A stretch of 64,000 nt of DNA from CAYRTV01 sp964505785 (GTDB lineage: Bacteria; Acidobacteriota; Aminicenantia; Aminicenantales; Aminicenantaceae). A program made the position numbers and the translations under genes. Shown here one piece after another: positions 7,900 through 16,528 of this stretch. Location of the stretch: assembly GCA_964505785.1 (NCBI GenBank), contig CAZDJZ010000002.1, positions 248,001 through 312,000 of the forward strand. The letters are read 5' to 3'. The notes beneath the pieces are model-generated. The model did no database searches. It was not told where the DNA came from and was given only the letters and a program-made list of their open reading frames with translations. Position 1 is the stretch's first letter; every line of letters begins with the position of its first letter.

Positions 7900-9828
7900 A
7901 TGAAAAAAACGGGTATTTTTATGATTCTTTTCGCCGTTTTGGCTGTTCATGCCGGGTATCCGGCCTTAAGTCAAAAAATTGTCGATTACAGGATCAATGC
8001 GAAGTTGATTCCTGAAGAAAAAACAATTTTAGGCAGTCAGGACCTAAGCTGGACAAACAAGACGGAAACCCCTGTCTCTGAGCTGAGATTTCATCTTTAC
8101 CTCAATGCGTTTAAAAATAACCGGACAACTTTTATGAAAGAAAGCGGTGGAAGCCACCGCGGATTCTCCGGCATGGAAGAAGGCTGGGGATTTATTGAAA
8201 TTAAATCCATTAAGACTCAAGGAGACCAGGATCTGACACCAACCATGGAATATATTCAACCGGATGACAATAATCCTTACGACCAGACTGTTATGCGGGT
8301 TTGGCTTCCCGGTCCCGTTATGCCGGGAGAATCTATTATGCTTTCGATGGAATTTACATCAAAACTCCCACGTGTTTTTGCCCGCTCCGGATATTTTGGA
8401 GATTTTTATATGGTTGCGCAATGGTTTCCCAAAATCGGAGTATTGGAAGACGGGGATTGGAACTGCCATCAGTATCACAGCAACTCTGAATTCTATGCTG
8501 ATTTTGGAACCTATGAAGTTAATATCACGGTTCCCCGGAATTATGTGGTTGGAGCCACCGGCAGGAGAACAAAGGGATCCGAGAACCCGGATGGAACACA
8601 GACATTGACATACTATCAGGAAAATGTTCATGATTTTGCCTGGACGGCAAGTCCGGATTTTGTAGAATTCAAGGAATCTTATACGCTGCAAAATCCCCGG
8701 GTCAAATCAGAGATCACGCTTCTTATCCATGAAAGCCATGTCAATCAAAAGGACAGATATCTGCAATCATTGAAAAATGGTTTGTCTTTTTACAGCCGCA
8801 ATTATGGCCCTTATCCGTACTCCACTATCACTTTGGTCGATCCCGCTCCAGGCGCTGCAGGTGCAGGCGGCATGGAATATCCGACTTTCTTTACCGGCGG
8901 GACAATGGCTTGGCTTCCTAAGGGAATCCTTATGCCTGAAATGGTCACAATTCATGAATTCGGTCACAATTACTGGTACGGCATGGTTGCCAATAATGAA
9001 TTTGAGGAAGCTTGGCTGGATGAAGGGATAAACTCATATTCCGAAGTCAAGGCGATGACTGAATATTATGGTCATAATACATCCCTGATAAATTGGAAGG
9101 GCATTCATATTGGGGATTTAGCTATGCAGCGTTTCCGGGTCTTATCCGGGTCCCATGTTGATCCCATTTTGAAAAATTCCTGGGAATTTATTAATGGGAA
9201 CAGTTACAGCACCAATGTATACAGTAAGGCCGCGTTGATGCTCTTAACTCTTGAAAATTACCTGGGAGAAGATATGATGGGCCGGGTGATGAAGACTTTC
9301 TTTGAGCGGTGGTCATTTAAACATCCTCAAAGCAATGATTTTATAGCCGTAGCCGAAGAAGTTTCCGGACAGGATCTGAACTGGTTTTTTGATACTATTC
9401 TCAAAAAGCCGGGTAAGCTGGATTATGCGGTTGATGCCATAACATGCCGTGAAGTCAGAGAAGCCGAAGGATTGTTTGATGAGAACGGGAGTGAATCCGG
9501 TTCCCAATCCAAAGAAAAAGCATACCGCAGCCAAGTGGTGGTGGTAAGAAATGGAGAATGGGTTTTTCCTCAGGAAATTCAAATCCAATTTGAAAATGGC
9601 GAAATCATCAATGAACAATGGATAGGGACGTCAAAATGGAAAAAATTTGTGTATGATAAACCGGTTAAAATCCATTCCGCTCACATTGACCCAAAAAGAA
9701 AAGTGCTTCTGGATGTTAATTTCACCAATAATTCGGGGTTATTGCAGCCCAACCTAACGGCACCGCTGAAATACGGTCTGGGTGCGATGCTGGAATTCCA
9801 AAAATTTCTTTCACTGATATCTTTTTGA
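7900..9828 (+). CDS. Secreted M1-family zinc metallopeptidase
   Basis: A 642-residue aminopeptidase-like protein with an N-terminal signal peptide (basic start, hydrophobic 4-19, probable cleavage after ALSQ). The gluzincin motif HEFGH is at residues 352-356, and the third zinc ligand Glu375 follows 18 residues after His356 (HEXXH-x18-E). The exopeptidase-type GAMEN element appears as GGMEYP. It probably trims peptides in the periplasm or outside the cell; long secreted M1 proteins of this kind are common in peptide-degrading bacteria. GGGAGAACG precedes ATG. The following membrane protein gene begins 11 bp after the stop, so the two are likely one unit. Confidence 0.9.
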   Translation: MKKTGIFMILFAVLAVHAGYPALSQKIVDYRINAKLIPEEKTILGSQDLSWTNKTETPVSELRFHLYLNAFKNNRTTFMKESGGSHRGFSGMEEGWGFIEIKSIKTQGDQDLTPTMEYIQPDDNNPYDQTVMRVWLPGPVMPGESIMLSMEFTSKLPRVFARSGYFGDFYMVAQWFPKIGVLEDGDWNCHQYHSNSEFYADFGTYEVNITVPRNYVVGATGRRTKGSENPDGTQTLTYYQENVHDFAWTASPDFVEFKESYTLQNPRVKSEITLLIHESHVNQKDRYLQSLKNGLSFYSRNYGPYPYSTITLVDPAPGAAGAGGMEYPTFFTGGTMAWLPKGILMPEMVTIHEFGHNYWYGMVANNEFEEAWLDEGINSYSEVKAMTEYYGHNTSLINWKGIHIGDLAMQRFRVLSGSHVDPILKNSWEFINGNSYSTNVYSKAALMLLTLENYLGEDMMGRVMKTFFERWSFKHPQSNDFIAVAEEVSGQDLNWFFDTILKKPGKLDYAVDAITCREVREAEGLFDENGSESGSQSKEKAYRSQVVVVRNGEWVFPQEIQIQFENGEIINEQWIGTSKWKKFVYDKPVKIHSAHIDPKRKVLLDVNFTNNSGLLQPNLTAPLKYGLGAMLEFQKFLSLISF

Positions 9829-9839
9829 GGGAGAAGAAG

Positions 9840-10853
9840 ATGAAAGCAATAAAGAGTTATATAACCGGTATCAAAGAAGCCGCCCTTCAGCCTAAAATGA
9901 TCATTCTGTTATTGATGGCTAATTTTTTATTTGCATCGCTTCTGTATTTTTCCTTATCCGGGCTGCTTAAGGATTTCATCGGCAGCAGTGCTGTTTCCGA
10001 ACAGCTCTTGACCAAATGGGATAACCATATCTTTTTTGAATTTATCATATACAAAGTGTCTGCGCTGCAGCCGGTTCTGTTGTTGATGCTGGGCGTTTCC
10101 GTCCTGTATGCGGTGGTCACCATTTTTCTCAAGGGAGGGATTTTATCCGTTTTTGCTTCACGTGCCGGAGTTACAGATAAGAAGGAAGGACGCTGGTGCT
10201 CCCGTTTTTTCCATGGTGCAGGAAAATTCTGGTGGCGGTTTTTGCGGCTCTGTGTCTATTCCCTGATGTTTTGGGTGGTTTTTCTTGCCTTCATGTTTTT
10301 CCTGTCTGCCGCCGGACGGCTTATCTCAGGTGGAGGCATTCGTGAACAATTTGCATTTATCTGGTTCTGGGTAGAAGCGTTTACCGGCGTTTTTTTACTG
10401 TTGCTGGTTTTGATGATCCTGGATTACGCCCGCATCCGAATCGTCATTGAAGATACTGGAAAAGTATTTTTATCCTTATGGAAAGCAGCTGGATTTGTCT
10501 TTTCCCGTTTTGGCCGCACGCTGGCTCTCTACTATCTTTTAACCGCCACCGGTGTGGTTCTCTTTTTGATTTATTGGAAGACAGCCGGTTTGATCAAGAC
10601 CCATGAAGCGGCAGGAATTTGGCTGGCTTTTGCGGCAGGTCAGGTATTCATTGCCGCCCGGGGGTGGCTGCTCATGTCTTTTCAGGCCGGTCAGCTGGAT
10701 TTATATCTCCACGCGCAGAGAGAGAAAAAATCACCTTCTGGTCAGCGCCGGATGGAAGTCCGGGAAAAACCTAATGAGGAAGAAAAAGATTTTGAATTTG
10801 AGAAGCCTATAGAAGAAAATTGGGAAATGCCTTTGGATGAAGAAAATTTATGA
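9840..10853 (+). CDS. Integral membrane protein of unknown function
   Basis: A 337-residue protein with about six hydrophobic segments (for example near residues 20-40, 75-100, 135-165, 180-200, 235-255 and 260-285) and a charged cytoplasmic-looking C-terminal tail rich in Glu and Lys (last 50 residues). I do not recognise a family. The ATG at 9840 is preferred over a TTG at 9825 because GAGGGAG lies just before it. Position directly behind the M1 peptidase gene suggests co-expression, possibly a membrane partner or a permease-like helper; this is inference only. Confidence 0.6.
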   Translation: MKAIKSYITGIKEAALQPKMIILLLMANFLFASLLYFSLSGLLKDFIGSSAVSEQLLTKWDNHIFFEFIIYKVSALQPVLLLMLGVSVLYAVVTIFLKGGILSVFASRAGVTDKKEGRWCSRFFHGAGKFWWRFLRLCVYSLMFWVVFLAFMFFLSAAGRLISGGGIREQFAFIWFWVEAFTGVFLLLLVLMILDYARIRIVIEDTGKVFLSLWKAAGFVFSRFGRTLALYYLLTATGVVLFLIYWKTAGLIKTHEAAGIWLAFAAGQVFIAARGWLLMSFQAGQLDLYLHAQREKKSPSGQRRMEVREKPNEEEKDFEFEKPIEENWEMPLDEENL

Positions 10854-10889
10854 TTATTTTTCAAAGGAATGAGCAGAGGCATCAGGTTA

Positions 10890-11000
10890 ATCCAATTTAA
10901 GAACGTATGCTTTTCCTTGCTGCGCTCGCGTTCATCTCGCCTTTTTGCGTTCTTTGAGTTTATTCGGTCTGCTTCAACGGTTTGCTGTGCGAGTGGTCAT
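10890..11000. repeat. Possible second dispersed repeat, copy A
   Basis: The non-coding stretch TATGCTTTTCCTTGCTGCGC followed by a CGCG/TCATCTCGC segment and GGTCTGCTTCAA resembles the non-coding stretch at about 60788-60900, which has TATGCTCGCTTCGCTCG, CTCATCGCG and GGTCTGTTCAA in the same order. Similarity is patchy and was judged by eye. Confidence 0.3.
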
Positions 11001-11052
11001 TGTTTTCACTCCACGGGTTTTATGAGGTAAAATATCTTAGTAAGGAGGCCGC

Positions 11053-11664
11053 ATGAATATCATCGATATCAGTTTGGAAATAAAACCGGATATGGTGACA
11101 TACCCCGGTAATCCATCTCCCCGGATTGAACAATATGCACATATTCCGGATAATCGCACGAATGAATCCTGCATCACTCTGGGGACTCATACCGGGACCC
11201 ACGTGGATGCTGTACGTCATATACGCAATCAATCCGGGACTGCAATGGATTTTTCTCTACATCATTTCTATGGCCCTTGCCGGGTTTTGGATCTCACGCA
11301 GGCGGGTCCTGCGATTGAATCGCGTCATTTGGAAAAATATGATTTAAAAAAGGACGAAATTATTCTCCTTAAAACCGAAAATTCACTCCATCAGTACGAC
11401 ACATTCCGCGCTGACTTTGCCCATGTCACCCGGAGCGCTTCCGATTTGATCGTTGACAAAGAGATACGGACGCTGGGAATTGATTACCTTAGTGTTAAAA
11501 AATTCCATGCGGCACATGAAGTGCATGAAACATTGATTGAAAACCTGGCTTTGATCGAAGGATTGTTTTTAAAAAATGTTCCCCCCGGAAAATATCTTTT
11601 ATCAGCGTTTCCACTAAAAATGAAGACTGACGGGGCGCCGCTGAGAGCCGTACTTATAGGATAA
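11053..11664 (+). CDS. Cyclase family protein (kynurenine formamidase-like metal hydrolase)
   Basis: A 203-residue protein of the cyclase/KynB-like family, metal-dependent amidohydrolases acting on small amides or esters. The metal-binding signature HTGTHVDAVRH is near residues 46-56; the canonical form is HxGTHxDxPxH, so the proline is replaced by Val here. A second family segment is GIDYLSVKK with the following HAAHEV. TAAGGAGG precedes the ATG. A crp/fnr regulator gene starts 3 bp after the stop, so the two share a transcript. There is no tryptophan-degradation context, so formamidase activity should not be assumed. Confidence 0.8.
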   Translation: MNIIDISLEIKPDMVTYPGNPSPRIEQYAHIPDNRTNESCITLGTHTGTHVDAVRHIRNQSGTAMDFSLHHFYGPCRVLDLTQAGPAIESRHLEKYDLKKDEIILLKTENSLHQYDTFRADFAHVTRSASDLIVDKEIRTLGIDYLSVKKFHAAHEVHETLIENLALIEGLFLKNVPPGKYLLSAFPLKMKTDGAPLRAVLIG

Positions 11665-11667
11665 ACA

Positions 11668-12300
11668 ATGAAAAAAACCAAGGGAAATGAATTTCCGTCT
11701 GAATTAAAAAAGACAGGAATCCAGCGGACTTATTATCCGGGAGAATTTTTATTTCATGCCGGTGATCCTCCCAAGGGAATCTATTCAATAGAGAAAGGGG
11801 AAGTCCGCGTTTTTGATATGGATCCTGAAGGGAAAGAACTGGAAGTCACCCGTCTTATGAATGGAGATATTTTCGGAGAGGCCATGATCTTCACATCTGA
11901 TTCGATTCCATTTTACGCGGAAGCGGTTCAGTTATCCCAAGTTCTTTTGATTTCCACCCAGTCTATCCTGAATCTCATCAATCAAGACCCGGGAGTCTCC
12001 TGGTTCTTCTTAAAACTCATGGCGCAAAAGTGTCTGATCTTGAATAAGCGCGTACGCTCTCTGGGTTTAGAGACCGTCCGGCAAAGGCTTATTCACTATC
12101 TCTTGACCCGCTGCCGGGGGAATAAATGCTGCCAAATAGATTTGACAATGAACAAGGGTGACCTTGCCCGCTTCCTGGGAACAGTCAATGAAACCCTTTC
12201 CCGTAATCTAAGACAGCTTCAGGAAGAGGGTTTGATTCGGGTTGAAGGAAAAAAAATTCACGTAAATGATTGCACCCGTTTGCGAAGAGAAATGCCTTAA
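11668..12300 (+). CDS. Crp/Fnr-family transcription regulator
   Basis: A 210-residue regulator with an N-terminal cyclic-nucleotide-binding-type beta barrel (about 20-125, with YYPGEFLFHAGDPP and NGDIFGEAM) and a C-terminal winged helix (about 150-205, NKGDLARFLGTVNETLSRNL as recognition region). The N-terminal Cys cluster of true FNR is absent, so this is not an O2-sensing FNR; the effector is unknown. It follows the cyclase gene by 3 bp with AGGA before the ATG. The ferredoxin-like gene 360 bp downstream is of a type often found beside Crp/Fnr regulators in anaerobes and is a plausible target. Confidence 0.9.
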   Translation: MKKTKGNEFPSELKKTGIQRTYYPGEFLFHAGDPPKGIYSIEKGEVRVFDMDPEGKELEVTRLMNGDIFGEAMIFTSDSIPFYAEAVQLSQVLLISTQSILNLINQDPGVSWFFLKLMAQKCLILNKRVRSLGLETVRQRLIHYLLTRCRGNKCCQIDLTMNKGDLARFLGTVNETLSRNLRQLQEEGLIRVEGKKIHVNDCTRLRREMP

Positions 12301-12343
12301 CCGGAAATATTGATTATCCGGCCCGATTCCGGCCTCGCTCTCT

Positions 12344-12360
12344 CCTCTCCCGGGGAGAGG
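12344..12360 (+). terminator. GC-rich hairpin after crp/fnr gene
   Basis: Perfect 7-bp stem CCTCTCC/GGAGAGG with a 3-base loop, 44 bp after the stop codon. No downstream T-run, so a Rho-independent terminator is doubtful; it may stabilise the 3' end of the message. Confidence 0.3.
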
Positions 12361-12424
12361 AACCATGCCCTCTCGGTCTCCATACGGGCCGGCTCTCACC
12401 GCGAATGCCCTGCAAAAAAGCAGT

Positions 12425-12456
12425 TGCGGCAATCTCGGCCCGTGAATAATCCAGGT
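12425..12456 (+). repeat. Dispersed REP-like repeat, copy 4
   Basis: Full-length copy TGCGGCAATCTCGG then CCCGTGAATAATCCAGGT. It forms an inverted pair with the copy at 12509-12536, separated by 52 bp of AT-rich DNA. Confidence 0.8.
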
Positions 12457-12508
12457 AAATATAATTTTGACTTAAATCAAAGAATAATCAGCTCAAATCA
12501 TTTATCCT

Positions 12509-12536
12509 AACCTGGATTATTCACGGGCAAGGATTG
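12509..12536 (-). repeat. Dispersed REP-like repeat, copy 5 (inverted)
   Basis: Reads AACCTGGATTATTCACGGGC then AAGGATTG on the plus strand, so it lies in reverse orientation to copy 4. The two copies could fold into a long cruciform or RNA hairpin. Confidence 0.75.
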
Positions 12537-12660
12537 TCCTTGGTGTGATTCGAAAGCACAATATATACCTGAATAGAATGATGATCCTGCAGTGAGCCGG
12601 GACTTTTTAAAGGAAAAGCCGGGTTTGATTCGTTATTAAATAAACTGGAGGATAGATAAA

Positions 12661-13428
12661 ATGGCATTAAGAAAAATTATTGACATGGCCGACCGGGATA
12701 AATGTGACGGATGCGGAAAATGCACCACGGCCTGCGTAGAAGGGGCCCTCGAACTGGATGAGGAAGGCAAAGCCGTACTGGTCCGTGAAATCTATTGCGA
12801 CGGCTTGGGAGCATGCCTGGATGTCTGCCCCGCCGGAGCGCTGAAAATTGTTGAAAAAGATTCAGATTCGTATAATGCGAATGCAACCTATGAACATGTG
12901 TTAAAGAACAGGGGAGAGGAGACTGCAGGTCAAGTCCACGGCATTTCTTCCCAGGCAGAACCAGTCGGCTGCACAGGAGGATGTCCTGGAAGCCGTCCTT
13001 ATGAAGTGCAAAGGAAAAAAGCTCCTGCCCGGGAATCCCTTTCAAACACATCCGAACTAAGCCAATGGCCGATACAGCTCCATTTGGTTTCTCCAGCGGC
13101 TCCTTATTTCGACAACAGTCACCTGCTCATTGCCGCGGATTGTACGGCCTTTTCAATGGGCGCTTTCCATGCCCATCTGCTTAAGGGTAAAAAATTGATC
13201 ATTGGGTGCCCAAAACTGGACGATACCCGCCCTTATATTGAAAAGTTAACTGGAATTTTTAAAAACAACAATATTCAGAGCCTAACGATTGCTGTCATGG
13301 TCGTGCCGTGCTGTTCGGGATTGCGTTTAATGGTCCAAGAAGCGATTGAAAATTCCGGGAAACAGATTCCCATCCACGAAGTGAAAATCGGAATTAAAGG
13401 GGACATGCTGGAAAAAACGGCATTTTAA
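12661..13428 (+). CDS. Ferredoxin-like Fe-S protein with C-terminal Cys-containing domain
   Basis: A 255-residue protein. The N-terminus holds a standard 4Fe-4S motif (Cys15, 18, 21, 25) and a second motif with Cys46, Cys52 and Cys56-Pro in which the expected second Cys is Leu49 (YCDGLGACLDVCP). This YCDGLGAC form is, to my knowledge, typical of the family. The C-terminal half has further cysteines (VGCTGGC near 105, AADCTAF near 160, IIGCPKLDD near 182, VVPCCSGL near 219) that could bind another cluster or metal. A redox or electron-transfer role in anaerobic metabolism is likely. TGGAGG precedes the ATG. The stop overlaps by 4 bp the stop of the convergent DUF2784 gene. Confidence 0.85.
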   Translation: MALRKIIDMADRDKCDGCGKCTTACVEGALELDEEGKAVLVREIYCDGLGACLDVCPAGALKIVEKDSDSYNANATYEHVLKNRGEETAGQVHGISSQAEPVGCTGGCPGSRPYEVQRKKAPARESLSNTSELSQWPIQLHLVSPAAPYFDNSHLLIAADCTAFSMGAFHAHLLKGKKLIIGCPKLDDTRPYIEKLTGIFKNNNIQSLTIAVMVVPCCSGLRLMVQEAIENSGKQIPIHEVKIGIKGDMLEKTAF

Positions 13429-13817
13429 TCAAGTTTTGTTTTTTTCTTCTTCCAATCTTTATAATTTTTCCACACAGAAACCGTCATGGCGATGCATAAT
13501 CCGGCAACGGCAGCAATATCGACTTGCCGGGCAGGTACATCCAATCCGGTTATTGTATCCACAAGGAATTTTGTGTAAGAATGCGGCAGCTGAGTGTAAC
13601 CGAGCTGAAAGCGTACCTGCCAATGCCAATCCGTAGAAGGGCAATACCCGAAACCATACCAGAGTCCCAAAAAAAACCAGGAAAATGCGGTCAATAACAG
13701 GATGAGCAAATTAAGCCGTCTGGTTTTCCTCCAGCACCAGCCGAATAGATTAAACAGAATCAATACACTGTGAAAAACAAAAAAAAATTTATCTAAAATG
13801 TGAAGAATCAAATTCAT
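13425..13817 (-). CDS. DUF2784 family small membrane protein
   Basis: A 130-residue protein with three to four hydrophobic segments (about 8-25, 34-55 and 100-118). The pattern FHSVLILFNLFGW ... FGYCPSTDWHWQVR matches the DUF2784 family, small inner-membrane proteins of unknown function with a conserved C-P-x-T-xW-like segment. It is convergent with the ferredoxin-like gene and is not clearly in an operon with the homocysteine methyltransferase gene upstream. Confidence 0.7.
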   Translation of the reverse strand: MNLILHILDKFFFVFHSVLILFNLFGWCWRKTRRLNLLILLLTAFSWFFLGLWYGFGYCPSTDWHWQVRFQLGYTQLPHSYTKFLVDTITGLDVPARQVDIAAVAGLCIAMTVSVWKNYKDWKKKKTKLD

Positions 13818-13894
13818 TTATTTTTTCTCAGCTCATTCACTGAACAGGATACCTGCATGTGCGGTGAGTGCCGTTTTAATGTATTTTGAAAATG

Positions 13895-14776
13895 TCAGGT
13901 AATAATAAGTTCTGTCATTTTGCGAATAAAATCCGGGTCTGTCCCGCAACAGCCTCCAATGATATCAGCACCGTTCTCAATCATGGAACGAACATGCAGA
14001 ACATATTCTTCCGGGGACTGCGTATAATGAATGGTTCCGTTTTCACGTGGAGCAGGCTGCCCTGCATTCGCTTGCGCGATCAAATGCGCCGAAGTTTGCT
14101 TGCGCCACTCTTTGATCAAATCAGCCATGCCCTTACTGTCTAAAGTGCAATTGGCCCCATAAACGAAAACGCCGTTTTCCTCAAGAGCCTGGGAACAATC
14201 CTTCATGCTGTTTCCCATCATCGTGAAGAATCCACGGGGAGTCTGATTAAAGGTCAGGGTAACAAAGATTTCTTGATTGAAATGCCGCCGGGCGCCTTTC
14301 AGCGCACATAGAGCTTCAGCAAGATCGTATTGCGTTTCTATCAATATAAAATCCGCACCGCCGTCATATAAACCGTGCGCCTGTTCAGCGTAGGCCTCCT
14401 CAATCTGAGCGTGAGTATATTCACCGTAAGGTTTGAGAAATTTCCCAGTGGGCCCCATGCTGCCGCCAACCCATTTCCCTTCAGGACAAACCTCTCTTGC
14501 CAAAAGGACGGCCATTCGGTTGATATCATAGCATTGCTCTTCCATATCATAAGAGGATAGCTTAATGACATTCCCTCCAAAGGTGTTGGTTAATACCGCA
14601 TCCGCTCCAGCGTCGAAATAAGCTTCATGTATATCTTTCACCCGCTCCGGGTATATATTATTCCATTTTTCGGGGCAAGTCCCCAGTGGAAGTCCGCGTT
14701 TTATCAATTCACTTCCCATTCCTCCATCTAAAAGCACAACTCTTTTTTGACATAAATCCAGTATTGAAGACGGCAT
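13895..14776 (-). CDS. Homocysteine S-methyltransferase family protein
   Basis: A 293-residue barrel enzyme of the MmuM/BHMT/MetH-N family that transfers a methyl group to homocysteine giving methionine. The zinc-binding cysteines are visible: GANCT near residue 208 and GGCCGTDP near residue 275. LLDGGMGSEL at the N-terminus is the family signature. Methyl donor (S-methylmethionine, betaine or a corrinoid protein) cannot be told. AAGGAG stands before the ATG. Its 5' end faces queH, so the two share a divergent promoter region of about 118 bp. Confidence 0.88.
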   Translation of the reverse strand: MPSSILDLCQKRVVLLDGGMGSELIKRGLPLGTCPEKWNNIYPERVKDIHEAYFDAGADAVLTNTFGGNVIKLSSYDMEEQCYDINRMAVLLAREVCPEGKWVGGSMGPTGKFLKPYGEYTHAQIEEAYAEQAHGLYDGGADFILIETQYDLAEALCALKGARRHFNQEIFVTLTFNQTPRGFFTMMGNSMKDCSQALEENGVFVYGANCTLDSKGMADLIKEWRKQTSAHLIAQANAGQPAPRENGTIHYTQSPEEYVLHVRSMIENGADIIGGCCGTDPDFIRKMTELIIT

Positions 14777-14894
14777 ATGATCGCTCCTTGATAAATATAG
14801 CCGTGCATTCCATGAAAGTCAAAAAGAAAGCTTCTTCCGCCCCCTTGTGGTATTATTAAATTATTGATAATAATAACAGTCACGGTGAGATATT

Positions 14895-15458
14895 TTGAGA
14901 GAAGGTAGAGCGCAAACCAAACCAAAAATTCTTTTGCATATCTGCTGCGCTCCGGATTCAACTGCAGTTTTCGAAATGCTTTGCAGCCGGTATGCTGTGA
15001 CCGGCTATTTTCATAATCCCAACATTTACCCGCTGGAAGAATATCAAAAACGCAGCAGCGAGGCACGAAAAGCGGCGCTCAAAATGGGGTTTCCTCTTGT
15101 TGTGCCGTCTTATAAACCGGAGGAATGGAATAAAAGAATAAAAGGCCTTGAACATGAACCGGAAAAAGGACTGCGTTGTGAAATATGTTTCAGGTTTAAT
15201 CTTTGGAGTACAGCCCGAAAGGCCCGCGAAATGCATATACCCAATTTTACAACAACTCTGACGATATCCCCGCATAAAGATTCAAATTTAATTATACGCA
15301 TTGGTAAGGCTGTGGGAGAGGAATTCGGAGTGAATTTTTTAGACATAGATTTTAAAAAAAAACATGGATTTCAGCGCAGCCTGGAGCTTTCACGGGAATG
15401 GAATCTGTATCGTCAGAATTATTGCGGCTGCCGTTATTCTATGCGGATTGCGAAATAA
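14895..15458 (+). CDS. queH: Epoxyqueuosine reductase QueH
   Basis: A 187-residue protein of the DUF208/QueH family, which performs the last step of queuosine tRNA modification (reduction of epoxyqueuosine) as the non-homologous alternative to the cobalamin enzyme QueG. The Cys sets are in place: Cys17-Cys18 in HICCAPDS, Cys95 and Cys98 in RCEICF, and Cys177/Cys179 in YCGC, which bind a 4Fe-4S cluster and metal in the known enzyme. Translation begins at TTG (14895) after GGTGAG; no better start exists upstream of the conserved KILLHICC. It is followed by egtD after about 100 bp. Confidence 0.9.
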   Translation: MREGRAQTKPKILLHICCAPDSTAVFEMLCSRYAVTGYFHNPNIYPLEEYQKRSSEARKAALKMGFPLVVPSYKPEEWNKRIKGLEHEPEKGLRCEICFRFNLWSTARKAREMHIPNFTTTLTISPHKDSNLIIRIGKAVGEEFGVNFLDIDFKKKHGFQRSLELSREWNLYRQNYCGCRYSMRIAK

Positions 15459-15561
15459 AATGTTCTTATGTTATTGATATTAAATGCTTTACATATCTCT
15501 ATAAAAATTATCGACATGATAGTATGTCTAGTATATAATAATATTATAGTGGATTTATCTC

Positions 15562-16518
15562 ATGTCAACTGAATTAAAAAAAAATGGAGATCCCTGGAAG
15601 AATTTACCCGAAGATATCAGGACAGGCCTGACATCAAAGCCAAAATTTATACCAAGCAAATATTTTTATGATAAGAAAGGATCGCTTCTTTTTGACAAAA
15701 TATGCTCACTTCCAGAGTATTATCAAACCCGAACAGAGAAAGCTCTTATCGAAGAATATGCACCTGAGATAGTGCGTTTGACCCAAGCCGGAGAACTTAT
15801 CGAGCTCGGCAGCGGAGTTGCCTTTAAAACCAGGGTTTTGATCAAATCTTTTTTGGATCATCTTGGATCATTAAACTATATCCCGATGGATATCAGCTCC
15901 TCTGCACTTGAAGAAGCCAAGCGCCGTCTTCATTCTTATTCCGGGCTTAATATAAAGCCGTTAATTGGGGATTATACCTGTAATTTGGCTTTTATTTCCC
16001 CAAATGAGACGTGTTTGGTTTTGTTTTTAGGCAGCACAATAGGAAATTTAAACCCGGAACAAACACAGTCAATGCTATCATCCATATCCGGCCGCCTCAA
16101 TCAAGGCGACTGGTTTCTGCTTGGAATTGACCTTATGAAAGATGTGTCTGTTATTGAAGCTGCCTATAATGATACGCAGGGCTTAACCGCCGCCTTCAAT
16201 AAAAATATTCTTAACGTTGTCAACCGTAATTTAGATGGAAATTTCAACTTACAGGATTTCTCTCACACCGCTTTTTTAAATACGGATAAAAATCAAATAG
16301 AAATGCATTTAACCGCGCAAAAATCAATCTCTGTTTTTTTAGAAAAAATTAATCTGCATGTAGATATACAAAAAGGCGAATCCATTTTGACTGAAATCAG
16401 CCGTAAATTCAGCCGGGAAATCGTTGACCGTATGATGGATAAATCCGGGTTCCAGCTAAAACATTGGCTGAGCAGCAATGATAAATATTTCGCTTTAGCG
16501 CTGGCAAAAGTAGGGTAG
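15562..16518 (+). CDS. egtD: L-histidine N-alpha-methyltransferase (EgtD/EanA-like)
   Basis: A 318-residue SAM-dependent enzyme predicted to trimethylate the alpha-amino group of histidine to hercynine, the precursor of ergothioneine. The SAM motif ELGSG is at residues 81-85 and PMDIS at 108-112. The LGSTIGNL motif (156-163) carries the Asn of the histidine pocket, YY at 53-54 matches the SLPEYYQTR region, and GESILTEISRKF (272-283) holds Glu278, equivalent to the substrate-binding Glu of EgtD. Length matches EgtD (about 320). A molybdopterin-cysteine desulfurase fusion begins 10 bp downstream, strongly suggesting a common transcript and pathway. There is no egtB, egtA, egtC or egtE and no rhodanese-type EanB in the window, pointing to a different sulfur-insertion step. 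Confidence 0.92.
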   Translation: MSTELKKNGDPWKNLPEDIRTGLTSKPKFIPSKYFYDKKGSLLFDKICSLPEYYQTRTEKALIEEYAPEIVRLTQAGELIELGSGVAFKTRVLIKSFLDHLGSLNYIPMDISSSALEEAKRRLHSYSGLNIKPLIGDYTCNLAFISPNETCLVLFLGSTIGNLNPEQTQSMLSSISGRLNQGDWFLLGIDLMKDVSVIEAAYNDTQGLTAAFNKNILNVVNRNLDGNFNLQDFSHTAFLNTDKNQIEMHLTAQKSISVFLEKINLHVDIQKGESILTEISRKFSREIVDRMMDKSGFQLKHWLSSNDKYFALALAKVG

Positions 16519-16528
16519 GGGGTAACAA

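Larger units (their letters stand above)
12301..12660. other. Intergenic region with hairpin and inverted repeat pair
   Basis: No gene is visible in these 360 bp. The stretch holds a GC-rich hairpin at 12344-12360 (CCTCTCC / GGAGAGG, loop CGG) soon after the crp/fnr stop, without a T-run. Two dispersed repeats in opposite orientation follow (12425-12456 and 12509-12536). The ribosome site GGAGG of the ferredoxin gene is just before 12661. Confidence 0.6.

Noticed and set aside
14041..14052. CACGTG palindrome resembling the centre of canonical parS
   Set aside because: Only the central CACGTG matches; the flanks do not follow TGTTT...AAACA and it lies inside the homocysteine methyltransferase gene.
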